From an uncultured beta proteobacterium (GTDB taxonomy: Bacteria > Pseudomonadota > Gammaproteobacteria > Burkholderiales > Burkholderiaceae_C): a stretch of 36,439 bases of DNA. A program made the position numbers and the translations under genes. Shown piece after piece: positions 14,945 through 21,401 of this stretch. How positions within the stretch are numbered: position 1 is the first letter of the stretch; each line of letters opens with the position of its first letter. The notes beneath the pieces were generated by a model. That model had not been told where the DNA came from and ran no database searches. It worked only from the letters and a program-made list of their open reading frames with translations. Location of the stretch: positions 1 to 36,439 of the forward strand of contig CAIXNB010000215.1 of assembly GCA_903920695.1 (NCBI GenBank), in the 5' to 3' direction.

Positions 14945-15982
14945 ATGAAACACGGCTCACCCTATGGCACGCACCGCGTGCTCGAACCGCTCGGCGTGCT
15001 GCCGCAGGGCGCCTGGAAGATCGACAACACGATGGAGATCTGGGACAACGAGATCCTGATCGACGTCGCGGCGCTCAACATTGACGCCGCGAGCTTCACG
15101 CAAATCAAGACCGAGGCCGATGGCGACGTTGCGCGCGTGGCCGACATCGTGCGCTCCATCGTGGACCGGCGCGGCAAGCACCACAACCCGGTGACGGGAT
15201 CGGGTGGCATGCTGATCGGCAGCGTGCGCGCTATCGGTCCCGCGCTGATCGGAAAAATCGACCTGCAGCTTGGTGACCGGATCGCAACCCTGGTCTCGCT
15301 GTCGCTGACGCCACTGCGCATTGACGAGATCGTCAAAATCCACCTGGAGCGCGACCAGATCGAGATCCGCGGGCAAGCCATCCTGTTCGAAACCGGGCTC
15401 TACGCCAAGCTGCCAGCCGACATTCCGGAGAAGACGGCGCTGGCCATCCTCGACGTTGCCGGTGCTCCGGCGCAAACCGCGCGCCTGGTGCAGGCCGGCG
15501 ACACCGTCGTTGTGATCGGTGGTGGCGGCAAGTCCGGCACGCTGTGCGTCTATGAGGCGAAGAAGCGCGCGGGGCCAAGCGGCTGCGTGATCGGTGTCTC
15601 GCCCTTCGAGGCCGATTGCCAGCGCATGCGGGAACTCGGCTGGGCCGACCACGCGCTGCAGGTTGACGCCACGAACGCGCTGGCGCTGATGGACGCCGTA
15701 GCCGCTGTCACCGGCGGCACAATGGCCGACGTAGTGATCAACTGCGTCAACCTGCCCAACACGGAAATGGGCAGCATCCTGTGCGCGCGCCAGCACGGCA
15801 AGATCTACTTCTTCCCGATGGCGACCAGCTTCACCGCCGCCGCGCTCGGCGCCGAAGGCGTCGGCAAGGACGTGGAGATGATCGTCGGCAACGGCTACGC
15901 CACCGGCCACGCCGAGTTCGCGCTGGGCCTGCTGCGCGAGAACGCCAAGCTGCGCCAGTTGTTTGAAGAGCGTTACGTCTGA
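14945..15982 (+). CDS. kdd: L-erythro-3,5-diaminohexanoate dehydrogenase
   Basis: Kdd oxidises 3,5-diaminohexanoate, formed by the two aminomutases, to 5-amino-3-oxohexanoate with NAD(P)+, releasing ammonia. The 345-residue product has an N-terminal part typical of the family (GTHRVLEPLGVLPQGAWKID) and a Rossmann nucleotide-binding site VVVIGGGGKSGTLCVYEAKK (about residues 181-200). The substrate-domain stretch GKIYFFPMATSFTAAALGAEG and a C-terminal GYATGHAEFALGLLRE follow. It starts 10 bp after kamA, so the two are surely co-transcribed. Its TGA overlaps an ATG (TGATG at 15980) that could open the next frame. A repeat begins 32 bp after its stop. Confidence 0.92.
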   Translation: MKHGSPYGTHRVLEPLGVLPQGAWKIDNTMEIWDNEILIDVAALNIDAASFTQIKTEADGDVARVADIVRSIVDRRGKHHNPVTGSGGMLIGSVRAIGPALIGKIDLQLGDRIATLVSLSLTPLRIDEIVKIHLERDQIEIRGQAILFETGLYAKLPADIPEKTALAILDVAGAPAQTARLVQAGDTVVVIGGGGKSGTLCVYEAKKRAGPSGCVIGVSPFEADCQRMRELGWADHALQVDATNALALMDAVAAVTGGTMADVVINCVNLPNTEMGSILCARQHGKIYFFPMATSFTAAALGAEGVGKDVEMIVGNGYATGHAEFALGLLRENAKLRQLFEERYV

Positions 15983-16013
15983 TGGGAGCAGCAAGTGCAA
16001 TCGCAACGCCATT

Positions 16014-16082
16014 GTCATTGCGGGCGCCGACCCGCAATCCAGGGTCGCGTGGCACTGGATGCCGGATCGAGTCCGGCATGAC
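16014..16082. repeat. Composite REP-like repeat, kdd/kamB junction
   Basis: Two palindromes lie in tandem: GTCATTGCGGG...CCCGCAATCC (16014-16040) and ATGCCGGATC-G-AGTCCGGCAT (16059-16079), then GAC. The element reads without a stop in the frame of the following gene. It contains the ATG at 16078 that I use as that gene's start. Confidence 0.85.
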
Positions 16083-17175
16083 AACAAATAGCCGCTTTCC
16101 CATCGACGCGTTTCACACCCTCGCCGTCATGGGCATGAGCAAGAACACCGGCAAGACGGTGGCGCTCAACCACTTGTTGGCGCAGGCGGCGACGGACGGC
16201 GGCTGCGTTGGCGTCACCTCGATCGGGCGCGACGGCGAGGAGCGCGATCAGGTCTTCTTCATCCCCAAGCCGCCGGTCAAGGTCTGGCCCGGCACGCTGG
16301 TAGCCACGGCACGTGCCACGCTGGCGCGCGCCAAGGTCCGCTGCAAGCTGATTGACAGCACCGGCATTGCCAGCCCAATGGGCGAAATCGTGATCGTCAA
16401 AGTGCTTGAAGCCGGGGACATGGAGATTGCCGGCGCATCCCGTGGCAGCGACCAGCGCCAGGTCATCGCTCGGCTGCAGCAGTGCGGCGCCGCACAGGTG
16501 CTGCTCGACGGCGCACTTGGACGCAGCCAGCACGCCTCGCCAGCGATTGCCGACGCCGTGATTCTGGCCACTGGCGCAGCGCTGGGCGGCGGCATTGCCG
16601 ACGTGCTGCGCAAGACGCGTGAGCGCTTGGCCATCCTGGGCATTGCCGCAGTCGATGCCAGCACGCAGGCGCTCGTTGCGCCGCTGTTCGCGCACGGTGG
16701 CGTGGCACTGTGGGACCGCGTTGGCCAGCCTGTCTTTCAGGCTCAGATTGCCACGCTCAACGCCGGCGCCGTGCTGCTGCAGCACAAGGACGCCGACTTG
16801 GGAACCATCGCGCTCAGCGGTGCGGTCGGACGCTCGCTCTGGCGCTCGCTCATGACACTGGCCACGCTTCACACGGGCCTGACGGTCGTGGTGGCCGACG
16901 GCACCCGGCTCTTCATCGAGAACAGCGATCTGCTGGCGTTTTCTCAAATGGGTGGGCGGCTGCTCGCCTGGCAGGCGATCCAAGTCGCCGGCATCACGCT
17001 CAACCCTTACTCGCCCATGGGTGGCAGTTTCGCGGGTGATGAATTTCTGACGGCCGCGCGGTTAGCGTTTGCCGGCTACGTGGTTAGTGATGTGTTGTTG
17101 GAGCCTGTCATTGCGGGCCCCGACCCGCAATCCAGGGTCCAAGTGGCAATGGATGCCGGATCGAGTCCGGCATGA
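16078..17175 (+). CDS. kamB: KamB-like P-loop protein, probable aminomutase reactivation factor
   Basis: Lysine fermentation clusters carry accessory genes kamB and kamC beside the B12-dependent aminomutase, thought to repair inactivated enzyme. This 365-residue product fits KamB by position and by its nucleotide-binding start: LAVMGMSKNTGKT (Gx5GKT, residues 19-27, as in BioD/MobB-type P-loops), then VGVTSIGRDGEERDQ and DSTGIASPMGEIVIVKVLEAG. The frame could also begin at 15982, where TGATG suggests coupling to kdd, but those extra 32 residues are repeat-encoded. Residues about 343-365 and the stop also come from a repeat. No MutS/MutL-like kamC is found in the window. The naming rests on context and recalled family features, and is less sure than its neighbours. 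Confidence 0.65.
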   Translation: MTTNSRFPIDAFHTLAVMGMSKNTGKTVALNHLLAQAATDGGCVGVTSIGRDGEERDQVFFIPKPPVKVWPGTLVATARATLARAKVRCKLIDSTGIASPMGEIVIVKVLEAGDMEIAGASRGSDQRQVIARLQQCGAAQVLLDGALGRSQHASPAIADAVILATGAALGGGIADVLRKTRERLAILGIAAVDASTQALVAPLFAHGGVALWDRVGQPVFQAQIATLNAGAVLLQHKDADLGTIALSGAVGRSLWRSLMTLATLHTGLTVVVADGTRLFIENSDLLAFSQMGGRLLAWQAIQVAGITLNPYSPMGGSFAGDEFLTAARLAFAGYVVSDVLLEPVIAGPDPQSRVQVAMDAGSSPA

Positions 17176-17176
17176 C
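17106..17176. repeat. Composite REP-like repeat, 3' end of kamB
   Basis: Same composite as the kdd/kamB copy: GTCATTGCGGG...CCCGCAATCC, then ATGCCGGATC-G-AGTCCGGCAT and GAC. It supplies the last 23 codons and the TGA stop of the kamB-like gene, ending 42 bp before the kamDE start. Confidence 0.85.
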
Positions 17177-17218
17177 AAAACATATGGTCATGCGTGACGA
17201 GATATCAGGAGAAATGAA

Positions 17219-19630
17219 ATGAGTCAATTGCAATTGGACCCGGCGCAGATCGAGCGCGCGCGCGAATCGGCGCGGCGCATTGCGCGCCAGGTTTTTGATC
17301 AGATGAGCCCCTACACCACCACTACCGTGGAGCGGGCCACGCTGCGCCTGCTCGGCATCGACGGCGTCGATGACAACGGCGTGCCGCTGCCCAATCGCGT
17401 CGTCAGCCATCTGCAAGAACAAGGCATGCTTCAGCACGGCGCGGCCACGGCCATCGCGGCCGCGATGCAAGAGCACGGCTACAGCGCGCAGCAGGTGGCG
17501 CAGGCCGTCGCCGATGGCGAGTTGACACTGGTCCGCGCGAAGGACGAAGCAGCAGCCCGCCACAGCGCGCAGGCGCTTGCCGCAGCCACATGCCAGACAA
17601 TCGCAGCGCAACGCGCGCTGCGCGAAGAGCGCATCAAGACGCTCGGCGAAGGTCCCACGCCCTGGCTCTACCTGATCGTGGCCACGGGCAATATCCACGA
17701 GGACGTGATCCAGGCGCGCGCCGCGGCCGAGCAGGGCGCCGACATCATCGCGGTGATCCGCTCCACTGGCCAAAGCCTGCTCGACTACGTGCCGTTTGGC
17801 GCCACCACCGAGGGCTTCGGCGGCACTTACGCGACGCAGGAGAACTTCCGACTGATGCGCGCGGCGCTCGACGAAGTCGGCGCCAAGGTGGGACGCTACA
17901 TCCGCCTGACCAACTACTGCTCGGGCCTGTGCATGCCCGAGATCGCCGCCATGGGCGCGCTGGAACGGCTCGATGTGATGCTCAACGACTCGATGTACGG
18001 CATCATCTTTCGCGACATCAACATGCAGCGCACCTTCGTCGACCAGTTTTTCTCGCGCATGGTCAATGCCTTTGCCGGCGTCATCATCAACACCGGCGAA
18101 GACAACTACCTGACCACGGCCGACGCCTATGAGGCTGCACACACGGTGCTGGCTTCGCAGCTGATCAACGAGCAATTCGCCGTGCTCTCGGGTTTGAAGC
18201 CGCAGCAAATGGGTCTGGGCCACGCGTTTGAAATTCACCCTGACATGGAGAACGGCTTTCTGTGGGAACTGGCGCATGCGCAACTGGCGCGCCAGGTGTT
18301 CCCCGACGCCACGCTCAAGTACATGCCGCCAACCAAGCACATGACCGGCAACATCTTCAAGGGCCAGGTGCAGAACACCCTGTTCAATGTGGTGAGCAGC
18401 GTAACAAGGCAAAACATCCATCTGCTGGGCATGATGACCGAGGCCATCCACACGCCCTTCATCCAGGACCGGTTTCTCTCGATCCAGAATGCGCGCTATG
18501 TCTTTGGCACGATGAAGGACCTGCATTCGGAAATCGAATTCAAGCGCGGCGGCCTGATCGAGCAGCGCGCGCAGGCCGTGCTGTCGCAGACCGAACAAAT
18601 GCTGGCGACCATCGAGGGTATCGGTCTGCCGACAGCGATTGGTCAAGCCATGTTCGCCGAGATCGCACGCACGCCCAGCGGCGGCAAGGGGCTCGATGGT
18701 GTGATCGAGAAGGCCTCGGATTACTACAACCCGTTTCCGGATTTGATGTTGGCGAAAGGAGCCGGGTTTTTGGGGTCAGAGCCCAAATTCGCAGTGCCTT
18801 CGGCACGCCCGGAAGGTGCGGCGCTTCGCGCCGCAGCGCTGACTCGGGGTTTTGCCAAATTGGTGTCTGACCCCAATAACCCATGGGTCAAACCCTACGG
18901 CGACACGCTCGACGATGGCCGCATGCAGGTCTCGTTCACGCTGCCGGTGGCGCTTGACGAAACGAGCAAGGAAGGCGCGAAGCGGCTGGCGGCGCTGATG
19001 GGGCTGGAGGAGCCTGCCGTTGTGCACGCCGAGGACATGGGTCAGGGCTTCAGCTTCTACATCGTCTACGGTCAGTGCAAGCACCGCGTTGACCTCTCCA
19101 GCCTGCAGGTTGCCAAGCCGGACTACGAAGTGCTCGACAAGGCCGGCGTCGATGCGCTGATCGAGCGCGCGATGGGCCGGCGCATGGTGGTGATTGGCGC
19201 TTGCATCGAGACCGACGCGCACACTGTGGGCATCGACGCCATCATGAACATGAAAGGCTTCAACGGCCACAAGGGTCTGGAGAGCTACCACCAGATTCGC
19301 GCTATCAACTTGGGCGCCCAGGTCGATTCCGAAGACCTGGTGGCGCGCGCCATTGAGGAGCAGGCCGATGTCATACTGGTGTCGCAGGTGGTGACGCAAA
19401 AGAACATTCACCTCGACAACCTGACCAAGCTCGGCGACCTGCTGGAAGCCGAAGGCCTGCGCGACAAGGTGATCCTGGTCGTCGGCGGCCCGCGCATCAG
19501 CCATGAACTGGCGAAGGAGTTGGGCTATGACGCCGGCTTTGGCAGCAAGACCTACGCCGAGGATGTGGCATCCTTTGCCATCCACGAATGGATGACGCGC
19601 AACGCTTCCAAGCTTTCAGTAGATCAATGA
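17219..19630 (+). CDS. kamDE: Lysine 5,6-aminomutase, alpha (KamD) and beta (KamE) fused
   Basis: This adenosylcobalamin- and PLP-dependent enzyme moves the terminal amino group of beta-lysine (or lysine) to the next carbon. It is normally made of separate subunits KamD (about 516 residues) and KamE (about 262). Here one 803-residue chain carries both. Residues 1-517 are KamD, with R181 and S186 in IRSTGQSLLDY spaced like the PLP-phosphate ligands R184 and S189 of the clostridial enzyme. Residues 554-803 are KamE, with cobalamin motif DxHxxG (TDAHTVG, H668) and K679 in MNMKGFNGHK, 11 residues on, as for His133 and PLP-binding Lys144. Residues 518-553 between them are encoded by an inverted-repeat element. 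AGGAG lies 7 bp before the ATG. All key residues are kept, so activity is likely. Confidence 0.93.
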   Translation: MSQLQLDPAQIERARESARRIARQVFDQMSPYTTTTVERATLRLLGIDGVDDNGVPLPNRVVSHLQEQGMLQHGAATAIAAAMQEHGYSAQQVAQAVADGELTLVRAKDEAAARHSAQALAAATCQTIAAQRALREERIKTLGEGPTPWLYLIVATGNIHEDVIQARAAAEQGADIIAVIRSTGQSLLDYVPFGATTEGFGGTYATQENFRLMRAALDEVGAKVGRYIRLTNYCSGLCMPEIAAMGALERLDVMLNDSMYGIIFRDINMQRTFVDQFFSRMVNAFAGVIINTGEDNYLTTADAYEAAHTVLASQLINEQFAVLSGLKPQQMGLGHAFEIHPDMENGFLWELAHAQLARQVFPDATLKYMPPTKHMTGNIFKGQVQNTLFNVVSSVTRQNIHLLGMMTEAIHTPFIQDRFLSIQNARYVFGTMKDLHSEIEFKRGGLIEQRAQAVLSQTEQMLATIEGIGLPTAIGQAMFAEIARTPSGGKGLDGVIEKASDYYNPFPDLMLAKGAGFLGSEPKFAVPSARPEGAALRAAALTRGFAKLVSDPNNPWVKPYGDTLDDGRMQVSFTLPVALDETSKEGAKRLAALMGLEEPAVVHAEDMGQGFSFYIVYGQCKHRVDLSSLQVAKPDYEVLDKAGVDALIERAMGRRMVVIGACIETDAHTVGIDAIMNMKGFNGHKGLESYHQIRAINLGAQVDSEDLVARAIEEQADVILVSQVVTQKNIHLDNLTKLGDLLEAEGLRDKVILVVGGPRISHELAKELGYDAGFGSKTYAEDVASFAIHEWMTRNASKLSVDQ
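18770..18876. repeat. 107-bp inverted-repeat element inside kamDE
   Basis: The ends are mirror images: TTGGGGTCAGAGCCCAAATT at the left and AATTGGTGTCTGACCCCAA at the right, 11 terminal bases perfect. Inside are two further hairpins, GTGCC-TTC-GGCAC (from 18794) and TGCGGCGC-TTC-GCGCCGCA (18817-18835). The codons read through it without a stop as LGSEPKFAVPSARPEG, then AALRAAALTRGFAKLVSDPN. GGGGTCAGA/TCTGACCCC ends resemble palindromic elements that I recall as widespread in betaproteobacterial intergenic DNA. Confidence 0.85.
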
Positions 19631-19650
19631 CGCTCACACAGTTTGGCACT

Positions 19651-19705
19651 GTCATGCCGGACATGATCCGGCATCCATGGATTGCGGGTCGAGGCCCGCA
19701 ATAAC
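19651..19705. repeat. Composite REP-like repeat, kamDE/kal junction
   Basis: The two palindromes appear in the opposite order to the copies flanking kamB: GTCATGCCGG...CCGGCATCC, then ATTGCGGGTC-GAG-GCCCGCAAT. This is an inverted copy. It begins 20 bp after the kamDE stop and ends about 70 bp before kal. Confidence 0.85.
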
Positions 19706-19774
19706 AACGCTGCATTCGTGTTTGGTCGATGGTTTATGCATTTCGAAAACATCCGTAGCCTGCGAGGAATGAAA

Positions 19775-20230
19775 ATGAAAAACTACACCAGTCTGATCCG
19801 TCTGCGCATCAGCGCGCATGACGCCCACTATGCCGGCAACCTGGTCGACGGCGCAAAGATGCTGCACCTGTTCGGCGACGTCGCGACCGAATTGCTGATC
19901 CGCAGCGATGGCGACGAAGGCCTGTTCGTCGCCTACGACAGCGTTGAATTCCTGGCGCCGGTCTACGCCGGCGACTACATCGAGGCCAGCGGGCGCATCG
20001 TCAACATGGGCAAGAGCTCGCGCAAGATGGTGTTCGAGGCACGCAAGGTCATCGCTTCAGCCGGACTGGCCGGCCAGCCCTCGGCCGCCGATGTGCTGAC
20101 CGAGCCCATCGTCGTTTGCCGGGCCTCGGGCACTTGTGTCGTGCCAGCGGCTTGCCAGCGCAAGCAGCCCCTGCCTTGTCATTGCGGACCTGATCCGCAA
20201 TCCATGGATCCCGGATCACGTCCGGGATGA
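19775..20230 (+). CDS. kal: 3-aminobutyryl-CoA ammonia-lyase
   Basis: Kal removes ammonia from L-3-aminobutyryl-CoA to give crotonyl-CoA, the last dedicated step of the pathway. The product is a small hotdog-fold thioester-type protein: [74 protein letters not shown]. The start at 19775 lies 6 bp after AGGA; an earlier ATG at 19769 has no room for it. The resulting 151 residues exceed the usual 126-130 because residues about 135-151 ([17 protein letters not shown] and neighbours) and the stop come from a repeat. The extra tail is probably harmless on the surface. The order kamDE-kal-kce supports the role. Confidence 0.9.
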   Translation: MKNYTSLIRLRISAHDAHYAGNLVDGAKMLHLFGDVATELLIRSDGDEGLFVAYDSVEFLAPVYAGDYIEASGRIVNMGKSSRKMVFEARKVIASAGLAGQPSAADVLTEPIVVCRASGTCVVPAACQRKQPLPCHCGPDPQSMDPGSRPG

Positions 20231-20232
20231 CA
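20178..20232. repeat. Composite REP-like repeat, 3' end of kal
   Basis: GTCATTGCGGACCTGATCCG followed by CAATCC, then ATCCCGGATC-AC-GTCCGGGAT and GAC. It encodes the C-terminal tail and TGA of Kal and ends 30 bp before the kce start. An ATG in its end (20227) is in frame with kce and would add 12 residues. Confidence 0.85.
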
Positions 20233-20262
20233 AATTTCGGAATGACAACTTCTAATCCACCC

Positions 20263-21081
20263 ATGCAAAAACTCATCATCACCGCCGCCCTGACCGGCGC
20301 CGAAGTCACACGCGAACAGCAGCCGGCGCTGCCGGTCACGCCGCTGGAGATTGCCATCGCCGCCGAGGAATGCGCAAAGGCGGGCGCCTCCATCGTGCAT
20401 TTGCACGCGCGCCAGACCGATGGCACGCCGACACAGGACCGCGAAACCTACCGCCAAATCATCGCCGCCATCCGCGAACGCTGCGACGTCATCGTGCAGG
20501 TCTCAACCGGCGGCGCGGTCGGCATGGCGCCAGCCGAGCGCCTGGCGCCGGTGACGCTCTTGCCCGAGATGGCCACTCTCTCGATGGGCACGGTCAACTT
20601 CGGCGATGACGTCTTCATGAACCACCCGGCCGACATGGAGACCTTTCTGCACGCAATGCAGCAGCACGGCGTGAAACCGGAATTCGAGATTTTTGATACC
20701 GGCATGATCACAACGGTCAACCGCTGGCTGAAAAAAGGCTTGCTGCAAGGCCCCCTGCATGTGGACTTTGTGCTCGGCATTCCCGGCGGCATGGCCGGCA
20801 CGCCGCAGGCGCTGATGTACATGGTCGAGCAGTTGCCTGCCGGAGCGACCTGGACCGTTGCCGGCATCGGTAGCGCGCAGTTGCCCTTGGGCACACTGGC
20901 GATTCTGCTGGGCGGCCATGTGCGCGTCGGCTTCGAGGACAACGTCTACTACCGCAAGGGCGAACTCGCCAGCAGCAATGCGCAACTGGTCTCTCGCATC
21001 GCGCGCATCAGCGAGGAACTGAATCGCCCGGTCGCCACGCCAGCCGAGGCGCGCGCCATTCTGGGACTTAGGCCGCACTGA
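20263..21081 (+). CDS. kce: 3-keto-5-aminohexanoate cleavage enzyme
   Basis: Kce, of the DUF849/BKACE family, condenses 5-amino-3-oxohexanoate with acetyl-CoA to give 3-aminobutyryl-CoA and acetoacetate. From the ATG at 20263 the numbering agrees with the characterised enzyme: E14 in ALTGAEVTREQQP, and zinc ligands H46 and H48 in IVHLHARQTDG. The third ligand E225 is in VRVGFEDNVYYRKG, with R221 just before. STGGAVGMAPAERL and GIGSAQLPLGTLAILLGGHV are further family blocks. The 272-residue length fits (about 275). An ATG at 20227 inside the preceding repeat is in frame but would shift this numbering. It is the last gene of the operon; the acetoacetate-handling CoA-transferase genes often found nearby are absent. 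Confidence 0.94.
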   Translation: MQKLIITAALTGAEVTREQQPALPVTPLEIAIAAEECAKAGASIVHLHARQTDGTPTQDRETYRQIIAAIRERCDVIVQVSTGGAVGMAPAERLAPVTLLPEMATLSMGTVNFGDDVFMNHPADMETFLHAMQQHGVKPEFEIFDTGMITTVNRWLKKGLLQGPLHVDFVLGIPGGMAGTPQALMYMVEQLPAGATWTVAGIGSAQLPLGTLAILLGGHVRVGFEDNVYYRKGELASSNAQLVSRIARISEELNRPVATPAEARAILGLRPH

Positions 21082-21154
21082 TTGTTATGCCATCGTCATT
21101 GCGAGCGATCTGTTTCGGGCGCCGAAACTGCAGATGGACCATGAACCTCGTGTT

Positions 21155-21225
21155 GTCATTGCGGGCCTCGACCCGCAATCCAGGGCTTGCATGCCCCTGG
21201 ATCCCGGAGCAAGTCCGGGATGACA
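21155..21225. repeat. Composite REP-like repeat after kce
   Basis: GTCATTGCGGGCCTCGACCC and GCAATCC form the first palindrome; ATCCCGGAGC-A-AGTCCGGGAT and GAC the second. A related single GTCATTGCGAGCGATC lies at about 21097. Together with the palindrome at 21267-21294 this fills the 320-bp gap between kce and the porin gene, which has no gene. Confidence 0.85.
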
Positions 21226-21266
21226 ACTGGGGAGTCCGGAATGACGACGGTTCATCGAGAGCGAAG

Positions 21267-21294
21267 CGCGGCAATCCATGCATGGATTGCCGCG
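21267..21294. repeat. 28-bp perfect palindrome
   Basis: CGCGGCAATCCATG is followed directly by its exact reverse complement CATGGATTGCCGCG. It lies between the composite repeat and the porin terminator in the convergent kce/porin gap. It could form a cruciform or an RNA hairpin. Confidence 0.85.
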
Positions 21295-21323
21295 TCGCTG
21301 CGCGCCTCGCAGTGACGACCAAC

Positions 21324-21355
21324 TAAAAAGCCCCGGGCTGTGAGGCACCGGGGCT
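21324..21355 (-). terminator. Intrinsic terminator of the porin/ABC operon
   Basis: Read on the minus strand, AGCCCCGG (21355-21348) pairs with CCGGGGCT (21336-21329) over an 11-nt loop, followed directly by TTTTTAG. The hairpin starts 47 bp after the porin stop. It could also slow transcription from the opposite kce side. Confidence 0.85.
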
Positions 21356-21401
21356 CTTGTTGAAGCGGCAATCGTCACGTGACGGTTGCCGTTCATTGCG
21401 C

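Noticed and set aside
14945..15982. Reading this gene as a zinc-type alcohol dehydrogenase
   Set aside because: It has a similar Rossmann site, but the N-terminal block, the length and its place between kamA and kamDE fit 3,5-diaminohexanoate dehydrogenase better.
16014..17176. CRISPR-like repetition in the lysine operon
   Set aside because: The repeated units are palindromic REP-like composites at gene junctions with kilobase spacing, not regularly spaced direct repeats, and there are no cas genes.
17108..18646. A 512-codon open frame on the minus strand
   Set aside because: It is the antisense shadow of kamDE, whose motifs and codon pattern are unambiguous.
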